Positions 26,975 through 34,750 of a stretch of DNA of 64,000 nt are shown here, piece by piece. A program made the position numbers and the translations under genes. The stretch spans positions 462,310 through 526,309 of the forward strand of contig NZ_VMRJ01000005.1 of NCBI RefSeq assembly GCF_007713685.1, written 5' to 3'. Source of the stretch: Hymenobacter setariae. GTDB taxonomy: Bacteria > Bacteroidota > Bacteroidia > Cytophagales > Hymenobacteraceae. Below the pieces are notes generated by a model. It was not told where the DNA came from. It saw only the letters and a program-made list of their open reading frames with translations, and searched no databases. The stretch's first letter is position 1. Each line of letters begins with the position of its first letter.

Positions 26975-27616
26975 ATGTTTCTTTACAAACTCCTCTCGGC
27001 AAGCCTATTGGCTGGAATTTTGCCGTTGGTAAGCGCTGCTCAAACTACCCCTGATTCTCCCCGCTATTATGTGGGAGTGGGCGGTTCGATGTTGAATAGT
27101 TTTGGTTCGGGTAGCTCCCGCATATTTGGCCCTTCGCTAACAGCAGGCTTACAGTTGAAGCCTCGGCTGGCCGTGCAGGTAGGCACAACGGTGACGTGGC
27201 GCAATTACTCATCCAGCTTCATTACTACTGATGCGCAGCAGCGACAAACTGTCTACACCAATACGTCCCACTCAAATTTCATTACCGTTCCAGCCCTGCT
27301 ACGTTATACGCTCACCCCAGCAGCGGCAGCCAAGCGTTTGCAAGTTGACGCGCTCGTAGGGATTTCTCTGCTCATTAACACGAGTCGTAGCACTAGCAGG
27401 ACCTTGTACCCTGATCAGACGCAATACGAGAGCTCGAACCGTTACTCAAATCTGCGTAGCAGCTTGGTACTAGGGCCAGCGCTACGTTACAGCCTCACAC
27501 CTCAGGTAGCACTCACGGCAGAAGTCCCCATAAACCTGGAAGTAAGCTCCGCCTATGGCTTAAGAAATAGCTTATTCTACAATCTACAGGTTGGGGCGCG
27601 CTACAATTTTGGGTAG
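26975..27616 (+). CDS. Outer membrane beta-barrel protein, array copy C
   Basis: A 213-residue barrel protein: signal peptide ending VSAAQT, mature SPRYYVGVGGSMLNS, GPSLTAGLQLKPRLAVQVGT, LGPALRYSLTPQVALTAEVP and the terminal strand YNLQVGARYNFG. It keeps the strand order of its neighbours but differs in most surface-loop positions. A box near 26930 (TACCTTGG) could be a -7 element but is weak. Confidence 0.85.
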   Translation: MFLYKLLSASLLAGILPLVSAAQTTPDSPRYYVGVGGSMLNSFGSGSSRIFGPSLTAGLQLKPRLAVQVGTTVTWRNYSSSFITTDAQQRQTVYTNTSHSNFITVPALLRYTLTPAAAAKRLQVDALVGISLLINTSRSTSRTLYPDQTQYESSNRYSNLRSSLVLGPALRYSLTPQVALTAEVPINLEVSSAYGLRNSLFYNLQVGARYNFG

Positions 27617-27885
27617 GTTAGCTAAGCGTGCGTGTTCGCTAGGACAACCACTTGGAAGGTAGTACGTGGTGGCTAATCCATTCCCAGTCGACCGCCCCGA
27701 GCATCGCTACCAGCAGGTACACACTGGTGGGCGTACCTGCTGGTGCGTTTGTAGCTATCTCCCCGGGCCCGGCTGCTACCAAGCCGCCCAGCCTAGATGA
27801 TGGTCAGCAGCTGTACTGCCCGCTCGGCGTAAGCGCCCAGCTTCTCGTGGATAATGCGCCAAAACTTGACCTAGGAGTCTGCCAT
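27617..27885 (-). pseudogene. Relic R3 of a small gene, tail to tail with barrel C
   Basis: ATG at 27885 is kept but the fifth codon is TAG: MADS, stop, VKFWRIIHEKLGAYAERAVQ. The C-terminal half keeps AGTPTSVYLLVAMLGAVDWE in another frame. Confidence 0.5.
27709..27744. promoter_or_regulatory. Hairpin after barrel gene C
   Basis: Stem ACCAGCAGGTAC (27709-27720) pairs with 27733-27744. It has the same arms as after copy A but a different loop. Confidence 0.6.
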
Positions 27886-28000
27886 GTACCCAAATAGACA
27901 GAATCGGTACTTTAGGGGTAGGACGAAAAAGACTGCGTTAATGCAACCTTCATAAACTGGTCAAGCTCTATTTCGAGACCTAAGCCTCTATCCTTTTCAA

Positions 28001-28654
28001 ATGCGCTTTCACCCTTTATTGCTTGCTAGCTCACTCGTTAGCCTGCTGCCACTGGTTAGCCAAGCACAAACTACCTCGCATTTTTATGTAGGCGCAGGGG
28101 CTAACCTGCTAACTAACGCGCCCTTTGGTTCGAAGATTTGGCCACGTCGCGTAGGCCCTTCCCTTACTGCAGGCTGGCAATTCACGCCCCGCTTGGCAGT
28201 TCAAGCAAGCGCAGCCTATCAGTGGGATAAGGATGTCTACTCCGACACCCATCTCTACTCCACCCCGACTAGTCCAGTACCGACTTTCTTTATTCGTACA
28301 ATAGACTCTCGCTATAGCTTCTTGACGATACCAGTACTGCTACGCTATACTTTTTCCTCTTCTGCTGAAGGCCTTCAGTTTGACGCCTTAGGAGGCGTAA
28401 CGTTGGTGCACACACGTTTGCGCACTACTTATTCGGCAGCCCCTGATGTTCCAAACTTTCCATTCGACTACACTAGCTCTGACACCCGGGTTAACCTGAC
28501 CTTAGGACCAGCGGTACGTTATGCCATCTCTCCTAAAATAGAGCTAATGGCTAACGGCTTAGTGAGCGCTATTGTAAGTGATTCGCGTGATTTTAATGAC
28601 CGTCTTTTTCTCAATGTCTTAGTGGGCGCACAGTACAATTTTGGTTCGCACTAA
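28001..28654 (+). CDS. Outer membrane beta-barrel protein, array copy D
   Basis: A 217-residue barrel protein: signal peptide ending VSQAQT, mature SHFYVGAGANLLTNAPF, GPSLTAGWQFTPRLAVQASA, LGPAVRYAISPKIELMANGL and the end NVLVGAQYNFGSH. It is closest by eye to copy A. Its stop codon overlaps the last codon of relic R4 on the other strand. Confidence 0.85.
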   Translation: MRFHPLLLASSLVSLLPLVSQAQTTSHFYVGAGANLLTNAPFGSKIWPRRVGPSLTAGWQFTPRLAVQASAAYQWDKDVYSDTHLYSTPTSPVPTFFIRTIDSRYSFLTIPVLLRYTFSSSAEGLQFDALGGVTLVHTRLRTTYSAAPDVPNFPFDYTSSDTRVNLTLGPAVRYAISPKIELMANGLVSAIVSDSRDFNDRLFLNVLVGAQYNFGSH

Positions 28655-28890
28655 GTCCGCCAGGGCAGCCACGCAGCTGGTACTATGTAGCAAGCCAGCA
28701 ACTCCCAGCCGACTGCACCGCCAACGGCTACAAATACAAAAACTCACTAGGGGGCACTAGTAAGCAAGCTCGTGGCCACGCCTGAGCCGGTGGCCACCGC
28801 CGATGTGGGCTTGTTGATGGCGACCACACCAGGTGCCGTGGCCACGCTGCTGTCTTTGGTTTTGGCAGCCTACCTGCTGCAGCTTTCTTT
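28651..28890 (-). pseudogene. Relic R4 of a small gene, overlapping the end of barrel D
   Basis: Reading the minus strand, KTKDSSVATAPGVVAINKPT is followed by two stops and then VFVFVAVGGAVGWELL, which aligns with the membrane segment of R2 (VYLLVAVLGAVSWEIV). Its stop overlaps the barrel D stop at 28651-28654. The conserved N-terminal half seen in R1-R3 is missing. The hairpin of the earlier units is not formed. Confidence 0.45.
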
Positions 28891-28911
28891 TTAGTAAAGC
28901 GGCCACGCCAC

Positions 28912-29208
28912 CTACACCAAGTCAATGAGTTGCGTAAACTCCCAGTAGCCTAGCCATAGTGGGCCGCCTACGCATACGCTTGCCGCTGCTAAGAGCAGCA
29001 ACCCACCCATTCTGCGCCAGATACTTGTACTCTTAAGTAGAGCTCCACCAGAGAGCCCTAAATGCCCGCCAATGGCGATGATAGTCAAGAGTATCATCAC
29101 GAACATAAACAGGCTGCCATAGTTGATTTTACTGTTCGTAACGAGGCTAATATGTATGGCTAGCAGCATAGCGAAATACGGCATGGCAGGAGCAGGAGAG
29201 TCTGGCAA
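28912..29208 (-). CDS. Small membrane protein, unknown function
   Basis: A 98-residue protein with three predicted membrane helices (about 9-25, 33-52 and 68-88). ATG at 29208 begins MPDSPAPAMPYF, and an inner ATG at the ninth codon would also fit. It lies within the decayed segment between the barrel array and the integrase relic. Coding is supported only by an uninterrupted hydrophobic frame. Confidence 0.5.
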   Translation of the reverse strand: MPDSPAPAMPYFAMLLAIHISLVTNSKINYGSLFMFVMILLTIIAIGGHLGLSGGALLKSTSIWRRMGGLLLLAAASVCVGGPLWLGYWEFTQLIDLV

Positions 29209-29312
29209 ACGAAAGTAGGAAAGGTAATTTTCTTTCCCGTTACCTACTTCGTCGCCGCAAGGCCTAAATTATGCCAGACACTAGTCCGTCTTGCTACCCA
29301 GCGCCGCAATAG

Positions 29313-29447
29313 GGCGTGCCGGCCCGGCTCATGGTACAGGATACTGGGCACCGCACCGAGGAAGCCTTCAATCACTATATGGGCGTGGATAAGCTGAAGC
29401 TGGTCGAAGAATTCATGCGTAAAGCCACTCGGTGCTGGGCCGCGTAG
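29313..29447 (+). pseudogene. Tyrosine recombinase (integrase) C-terminal relic
   Basis: The frame reads GVPARLMVQDTGHRTEEAF then NHYMGVDKLKLVEEFMRKA to a stop at 29445. TGHRTEEAFNHYMGVDK corresponds to the end of the catalytic domain of Bacteroidota phage-type integrases: the second catalytic His lies in the TGH motif and the nucleophilic Tyr in HYMGV. The upstream catalytic region is shifted out of frame or lost. It supports past integration at the nearby tRNA-Arg. Confidence 0.65.
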
Positions 29448-29514
29448 GCGTGATGCAACCCTTCCTTTTTGAGCAGGCTCTTTCACGTACCGCTCCTTTT
29501 CTTACTACTTCTTT

Positions 29515-30201
29515 ATGCTGAAAGCTCTTACTCTCCTCGCCGGCAGTCTGCTGCTGAGTGGCTCTGTTTATGCCCAGGCTGGCCTGCGCGTGGGAGGCAC
29601 GTGGATGGATATCACCAAGAGCCTGTTTGATGTACGAAAAGGCGCGGCGAGCATGGATACTAACAGCCAGTTCGGTTACCACCTAGGGGTTTACTACCAG
29701 GTGCCCCTTACCAAACGCCTCTCAATCGTGCCTGAACTACAATTCAGCCGCGAGCGCCAGCACGCAACTGTGACAAGTGGTAGCGACCCTTCCTATGGGT
29801 CTGTGAGTGACTACCAACTGCGTTTATCCTACCTCTATCTACCCGTATTGGCCCGCGTAGCGTTTGGGCCGGTCTACTTCGAAGCCGGTCCCCAGCTTGG
29901 CTTGCTAGTTGGCGGCCACGGCGAGGGCACCACCCAAACCTATTCTGTGGACAGAACATTTACTTCTACCATCGACCAAGCAGCCACGGAGCGTTACAAC
30001 CGCCTCGACGCGGGCCTCTGCCTAGGGCTCGGGGCCACATTGCCCGCTGGTTTTGGCCTGAGCCTACGTGCCTACCAAGGCCTGCGCCAAGTGAACCGGG
30101 AGTACATGTACAACATCACGTTTATTCCTTCTAGCACAAGCGACGAGTATCATCAGTTCTTCCAAGCTTCGCTCACTTACCGGTTGCCCGGCCAGTTGTA
30201 G
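29515..30201 (+). CDS. Porin family / PorT-like outer membrane beta-barrel protein
   Basis: A 228-residue barrel with a signal peptide (ending SVYAQA). The mature start is GLRVGGTWMDITKSL, with GVYYQVPLTKRLSIVPELQF, LSYLYLPVLARVAFGPVYFEAGPQ in the middle and the last strand FQASLTYRLPGQL. This layout is that of the PorT/OMP_b-brl_2 family and differs from the tandem array to its left. The function is unknown; it may be cargo of the decayed element. Confidence 0.82.
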   Translation: MLKALTLLAGSLLLSGSVYAQAGLRVGGTWMDITKSLFDVRKGAASMDTNSQFGYHLGVYYQVPLTKRLSIVPELQFSRERQHATVTSGSDPSYGSVSDYQLRLSYLYLPVLARVAFGPVYFEAGPQLGLLVGGHGEGTTQTYSVDRTFTSTIDQAATERYNRLDAGLCLGLGATLPAGFGLSLRAYQGLRQVNREYMYNITFIPSSTSDEYHQFFQASLTYRLPGQL

Positions 30202-30248
30202 AACCACCGGGACTGGTCGAAATGGTGTAAGAGGAGCAGGAAAAAATA

Positions 30249-30272
30249 AATTTCTAACGCGACCGTTAAAAA
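30249..30272. other. Degenerate copy of the tRNA-Arg 3' end (probable att relic)
   Basis: Compared with the tRNA end at 23908-23930, the segment around 30251-30271 matches 20 of 24 positions, with an identical core CTAACGCGACC and a shared A run after it. All differences are transitions. A terminator-like hairpin follows at about 30270-30300, as after the real tRNA. This is what a second attachment site left by an integrated element would look like. Confidence 0.55.
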
Positions 30273-30453
30273 CCGCGTTTATGCACTGGAAACGGGGTTT
30301 CGCTTTATAAACAATCCCGTATCTCAGCATTGGCAGGCGCTGGTACTTGCCTAGGTTGAGCTGGCCAGCTACCATGCCGAGCAGTGCCTCAGGTGCAGGC
30401 AGTCCTAGGCCCGAGTGCTAGCCCAAGACTCAACCAGCAGCAATAATTAGCTT

Positions 30454-31047
30454 ATGCGAACTCCCTTGCGGCGGCATACGCGCCGGATTAAAGTCATTGT
30501 CTACCAAGAAACACTATTTGATTACAAAGAGCACTGCTGGACGTTCCTAGGTGCCTTTTTGGGCATAGGCTTGGTAGGTATGCTGAGTCAGTACCGGTTG
30601 GCCCCCGTAGATGCGCCTCTGCTCATTGGCTCGTTTGGTGCCTCGTCTGTCTTGATTTATGGTGTGATTAACAGCCCCTTGGCCCAGCCGCGCAACCTAG
30701 TGGGCGGGCACGTACTGAGCGCCTTCATTGGGGTGACCGTGCACCTACTAGTGCCGCAACCGCTGTGGCTGGCAGCAGCGCTGGCTGTGTCGCTGGCCAT
30801 CGTAGGCATGCAAATCACCAAAACGCTGCACCCGCCGGGCGGCGCTACGGCGCTAATTGCCATTATCGGGTCGCCCCAGCTCAAAGCGTTGGGTTACTGG
30901 TATGTTGTGGTGCCCGTGTTGGTGGGAGCGGTGCTACTGCTGCTGGTAGCGGTAGTCATCAATAAGCTGGCGCCTACCCGCCACTACCCCGCCAACAAAA
31001 ACTGGTACCGCGTGTGGCGGCGCACCTATCCGCCAGCAGGCTTGTAG
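30454..31047 (+). CDS. HPP family integral membrane protein
   Basis: A 197-residue protein with four or five membrane helices and the defining motif LHPPGGATAL near residue 130. HPP proteins occur in bacteria and chloroplasts; some are implicated in nitrite transport, but the bacterial role is open. The basic N-terminal end (MRTPLRRHTRRIK) is probably cytoplasmic. It is monocistronic. Confidence 0.9.
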   Translation: MRTPLRRHTRRIKVIVYQETLFDYKEHCWTFLGAFLGIGLVGMLSQYRLAPVDAPLLIGSFGASSVLIYGVINSPLAQPRNLVGGHVLSAFIGVTVHLLVPQPLWLAAALAVSLAIVGMQITKTLHPPGGATALIAIIGSPQLKALGYWYVVVPVLVGAVLLLLVAVVINKLAPTRHYPANKNWYRVWRRTYPPAGL

Positions 31048-31294
31048 CGCTTAGGCAACAACTCGCGCCGAAACCGCCGAAGCGGGCGGGCCCACGCTGC
31101 AGCTTCACAAGCCGCGTTGGAAGCAGGGCAGTGTAAAAGGCTGTATTTTGTTTAGCAGTAGGTTAAAGCAAGAGTTGGTTGCACGCAGTGTCTAGAGTTG
31201 AGGTAAAAATTGTGCCGCACCATGTAGCCGTTTCTAAGCTGCCACCGTATAGGCGGGCGTAGACTACTTTCTCACCTTTCTAGCTATTCTGGCC

Positions 31295-31615
31295 ATGAAC
31301 ACCAAATTCCTCTTCGCCGCTGCTCTCTTTGCTGCTACTACCACTTCCGTTTTCGCCCAAACCGGCTTGGAAGATGATAAAACCAAAACGACCGTCGATG
31401 GCATGAAAACCAAGACCAAGACGGCCAAAGATGGTAAAATGAAAGTAAAAGGCAAGGATGAGGAAGGCAACGAAATGAAAGCCACTACCAAGCCTTACAA
31501 AGGCAAGATGGCCAAGCGCATGAACGGCGAAATGTCGGGCGATATGAAAGGCCACAAGGGCATGAAGCACCACAAAGGCATGAAAGGCGACTCGACCAAG
31601 ATGGGCGGTATGTAA
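31295..31615 (+). CDS. Small exported Lys/Met/Gly-rich protein
   Basis: A 106-residue protein with a signal peptide (ending SVFAQT). The mature chain is very basic: repeated KTKTK/KMKVKGKDEEGNEMK units, then GHKGMKHHKGMKGDSTKMGGM. The His/Met/Lys composition could bind metal or polyanions, but that is speculation. It carries its own terminator. Confidence 0.75.
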   Translation: MNTKFLFAAALFAATTTSVFAQTGLEDDKTKTTVDGMKTKTKTAKDGKMKVKGKDEEGNEMKATTKPYKGKMAKRMNGEMSGDMKGHKGMKHHKGMKGDSTKMGGM

Positions 31616-31642
31616 AGCACCCAGGCCTTTTGGTAACCATAA

Positions 31643-31668
31643 AACCAGTCCGCAAGGGCTGGTTTTTT
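31643..31668 (+). terminator. Intrinsic terminator
   Basis: Stem AACCAGTCC/GGGCTGGTT (one G-T pair) with a GCAA loop and seven T, about 30 bases after the Lys/Met-rich gene. Confidence 0.85.
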
Positions 31669-31840
31669 TGTGCCCACGCTCTACCAATAGTGCCTTCGGG
31701 CTAGGTCACGAAATAACATTGGGCGTGTAGCACGCCGCCAAGTACCGCGCGGGATGAGAGGCCTCCTCTCTGCTGGCTACGCAGCATGTGCGGCACTCTT
31801 GGCCAGCCACTCTCTATACAGCTTCTACTTTTGCCGGGTC

Positions 31841-32500
31841 ATGATGAGAGTCGCCGTCGATATTGTTTTGTTTGGATACGCCGAGCAGCAGCTGCACCTG
31901 CTGCTCATTCGGCGTAAGTACGCGCCCATTGCCTGGGCGCTGCCTGGCGGCTTTGTGCTGGAGGAAGAAGACCTAGACACTGCCGTGGCCCGCGAGCTGC
32001 TCGAAGAAGCTGGCGTAGCCGATGTGTACCTAGAGCAGCTCTACACCTTTGGGGCGGTGGCGCGCGACCCTAGGCGGCGCGTTATTAGCGTGGCTTACTA
32101 TGGGCTGGTGAAACCCGAAAAATTCACGCTCTCGGCCACCACCGACAGTGCCGAGGCCAAGTGGTTTCGCTTTGACAGCCTGCCCGAACTGGCCTTTGAC
32201 CATGCCGATATCATTCGGGTGGCGCACCAGCGGCTGCGGGCCAAGGTCACGTACCAGCCCGTGGGCTTCGAGCTGCTGCCCGATAAGTTTCTGTTCTCCG
32301 ACTTGCAGCGCCTCTACGAAACACTACTGGGCCGCGAGCTCGACCGCCGCAACTTTCGCAAGAAGATACTCTCCTTCGGCATCGTGGAAGAAACGGGCGA
32401 GAAGCAGCAAAACGTGGCGCACCGTGCGGGCAGCCTATTTCGCTTCAATAAGGGCCAGTACGAGCAGATGGTGAAGTCAGGATTTTATTTTGAGCTGTAA
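31841..32500 (+). CDS. NrtR-type NUDIX-domain transcriptional regulator
   Basis: A NUDIX fold followed by a winged-helix domain, the architecture of NrtR, an ADP-ribose-sensing repressor of NAD synthesis. The NUDIX box GFVLEEEDLDTAVARELLEE fits G-x5-E-x7-REUxEExGU. The C-terminal part (GFELLPDKFLFSDLQRLYETLLG, DRRNFRKKIL) is the NrtR winged helix. ATG 31841 is chosen over an upstream in-frame ATG at 31754 because family similarity begins at VAVDIVLF. The two genes downstream are NAD-salvage genes, which fits NrtR control of its own neighbourhood. Because the NUDIX box is intact, residual hydrolase activity is possible. Confidence 0.88.
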   Translation: MMRVAVDIVLFGYAEQQLHLLLIRRKYAPIAWALPGGFVLEEEDLDTAVARELLEEAGVADVYLEQLYTFGAVARDPRRRVISVAYYGLVKPEKFTLSATTDSAEAKWFRFDSLPELAFDHADIIRVAHQRLRAKVTYQPVGFELLPDKFLFSDLQRLYETLLGRELDRRNFRKKILSFGIVEETGEKQQNVAHRAGSLFRFNKGQYEQMVKSGFYFEL

Positions 32501-32523
32501 ATCAATATGTTGAAAAATAAATG

Positions 32524-32553
32524 TTGCGGATTTAAAATTTATAGACACCTTTG
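32524..32553 (+). promoter_or_regulatory. Candidate promoter of the NAD-salvage genes
   Basis: TTG at 32524-32526 and CACCTTTG at 32546-32553 are 19 bases apart, close to the Bacteroidota TTTG-N19-TAnnTTTG pattern. The short inverted repeat ACAC-CTTT-GTGT spans the -7 box, so a repressor such as NrtR could bind there. Confidence 0.5.
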
Positions 32554-32610
32554 TGTAAAAAATACGTTAAGTCATTCAAGCAGCTTAGTAAGACGGCTGC
32601 CACCTTGCTT

Positions 32611-33147
32611 ATGGCAACGCGCATAGGAGTAGTTATTGGCCGGTTTCAGGTGCCGCGCCTAGCCTTGCACCCCGGCTACCGGGCGCTGCTGGCCCACGTA
32701 GCCCACGAGAATAATGTGGTGCTAGTCGTGCTAGGGGAGGCCCCGCAGCCCGACCAGCGCAACCCGCTCTCATTTGGGCACCGGCAGGCCATGTTTGCCG
32801 AAGAGTACCCGGCCTTTCGGGTGCTGCCGCTGCCCGACGAGCCCAGCGATGCTGAGTGGGTGCGCCACCTCGATACTTTGATTGAGAGCAACCTAGGGCC
32901 GGTAGCGGCCACGGTGCAGCTCTACGGCGGCCGAGGCAGCTTTCTGGACACTTACCAGCGCTACGGCGGGCAGTTTGCCACCACGTTTCTGCCCGACCTC
33001 ACCAGTCCGCATCACTGTGCCACCGACATCCGCCGCCGCATTGGGCAAGAGCAGCGCAGTTCGGCGGATATCCGCACTGGGCTTATCCAGGCCTGGGAGG
33101 GTAGGGGAGCCAGCACAGTGCTTTCTCAGCTCGCCCCCTGCCACTAG
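32611..33147 (+). CDS. Nucleotidyltransferase-like protein (NadM/NMNAT type) with altered HxGH motif
   Basis: A 178-residue Rossmann nucleotidyltransferase. RIGVVIGRFQVPRLALHPGY is the start of the NadM fold, and NPLSFGHRQAMFAEEYP, VQLYGGRGSF and the late TDIRRRIG (in place of ISSTxxR) follow. NMN adenylyltransferases join NMN and ATP to NAD, and the place between an NrtR-like regulator and nicotinamide phosphoribosyltransferase supports that role. The HxGH catalytic motif reads HPGY, with the second His missing, so activity is uncertain. ATG 32611 is chosen over 32551 because the fold starts there. Confidence 0.78.
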   Translation: MATRIGVVIGRFQVPRLALHPGYRALLAHVAHENNVVLVVLGEAPQPDQRNPLSFGHRQAMFAEEYPAFRVLPLPDEPSDAEWVRHLDTLIESNLGPVAATVQLYGGRGSFLDTYQRYGGQFATTFLPDLTSPHHCATDIRRRIGQEQRSSADIRTGLIQAWEGRGASTVLSQLAPCH

Positions 33148-33218
33148 GCACCTAGGGCACAGGTAGTAGCTCTACCGCAAATTTTAACTTAACATTGAAT
33201 ATCAATCTGTCATTCGTC

Positions 33219-34727
33219 ATGGAAACGCTCACCGCTCCCGTCATCGACCAGTCGGCCCTCATTGCCCAGCTGCAAGCGCAACTCGCTCACTTGCAGCAGG
33301 CCCAAACGCAACGCCCCAACATCTTGCTGCTGTCGGATGCCTACAAGTATTCGCACGCCAAGTTTTACGAGCCCGGCACTACGCGCATCTACTCCTACCT
33401 CGAGTCGCGCGGGCACCGCGGGGGCGTGTTTGAGGCCACGCTGGTAGCTGGGTATCAGTATTTGCTGAAAAAATACCTGAGCGGACCGCTCTTCACGCAG
33501 GAAGAGCTGGACTACGCCGCCGACCACTTGAAGGGCGTTTTCGGGCGTGACGACGTGTTTGATAAACCTCGCTTTCAGCAGTGGCTCGACGAGTACGACG
33601 CCGTGGCGCCAGTGCGTATTCGGGCGGTGCCCGAGGGTACGGTCGTAGGTACCCGCAACGTGCTGATGACCATTGAAAATGTGGATGACCGGTACTACTG
33701 GCTGCCTAATTTCTTAGAAACGTTGCTGTTGCAGGTGTGGTATCCTACCACAGTGGCTACGCTGTCGCGGGAAGTGAAAAAGGTGGTGAGCCACTATTTC
33801 GACCTGACGTCGGACTCCACTACGCTTGATTTTCAGCTCAATGACTTTGGCTTTCGGGGCGTGTCGAGCGTTGAGTCGGCTCAAATTGGGGGCATGGCTC
33901 ACCTCATCAGCTGGCTGGGCTCGGACAACACTACGGCGGCCGAGATGATACGCCGCTACTACAACACTCAGGAGGTGTACGCCAAATCTATTCCGGCCAC
34001 CGAGCACAGCATCATGACGCAAGGCGGTGAGGCTGGCGAGTTTGACGTGATTCGGCGGGTGCTGCGCACCTACCCCACGGGGCCGGTGTCCTGCGTCTGC
34101 GACTCGTTTAACATCCTGCGGGCGGTGCGCTACATTGGCACCGAGCTTAAAGACGAGGTGCTAGCCCGGCAAGGAACGCTCGTAATTCGTCCCGATAGCG
34201 GCGACATCATCAAAACGCTCGAAGCCATCTTTGATATCCTCTTTGAATGCTTTGGCTACGAGTTAAGTAGCAAGGGCTACAAAGTGCTACCGCCGCAGGT
34301 GCGCATTATCCAAGGCGATGGGGTGAACTACGACTCCATCAAGCACATGTACGAGGTGCTGGCTGCCCGTGGCATCGCTGCCGAAAACCTGGTCCTAGGT
34401 ATGGGCGGCCGCCTGCTGCAAGCTGGCATCGACCGTGACACCTTCAATTTTGCCTTCAAAGCCAGCTATACCGAAGTAAATGGTGAGAGCCGCGACGTGG
34501 TAAAATCGCCCACCGAGCTGGACGCCGAAGGCAACCCGCAGAAGTCTACCAAGCAGTCCAAAAAAGGCCGCTTGAAGCTCGTGAAAACGGCCGACGGCTA
34601 CCGCACGCTCACCTCCGCTGATGCTGATTTTGAAAGTGCCCAAGATGAGCTGGTGACGGTGTACGAGTGGGGCAAAATGGTGCGCGAAAGCACATTCGAG
34701 GAAATCCGGGACCGGGCCAAGCTGTAA
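33219..34727 (+). CDS. nadV: Nicotinamide phosphoribosyltransferase (NadV/NAMPT)
   Basis: Converts nicotinamide and PRPP to NMN in NAD salvage. The 502-residue chain carries DAYKYSHAKFYEPGTTRIYS, DFGFRGVSSVESAQIGGMAH (the NAMPT DFGxRG region), the late VIRPDSGD and RIIQGDGVNYDSI. It resembles the eukaryotic NAMPT type rather than PncB. ATG 33219 (METLTAPVID) is preferred to a TTG at 33195. It follows the nucleotidyltransferase gene after 71 bases and probably shares its transcript, so NMN would pass directly to the next step. Confidence 0.93.
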   Translation: METLTAPVIDQSALIAQLQAQLAHLQQAQTQRPNILLLSDAYKYSHAKFYEPGTTRIYSYLESRGHRGGVFEATLVAGYQYLLKKYLSGPLFTQEELDYAADHLKGVFGRDDVFDKPRFQQWLDEYDAVAPVRIRAVPEGTVVGTRNVLMTIENVDDRYYWLPNFLETLLLQVWYPTTVATLSREVKKVVSHYFDLTSDSTTLDFQLNDFGFRGVSSVESAQIGGMAHLISWLGSDNTTAAEMIRRYYNTQEVYAKSIPATEHSIMTQGGEAGEFDVIRRVLRTYPTGPVSCVCDSFNILRAVRYIGTELKDEVLARQGTLVIRPDSGDIIKTLEAIFDILFECFGYELSSKGYKVLPPQVRIIQGDGVNYDSIKHMYEVLAARGIAAENLVLGMGGRLLQAGIDRDTFNFAFKASYTEVNGESRDVVKSPTELDAEGNPQKSTKQSKKGRLKLVKTADGYRTLTSADADFESAQDELVTVYEWGKMVRESTFEEIRDRAKL

Positions 34728-34750
34728 GCTAACTTGTTGGTGAAGGGCGC

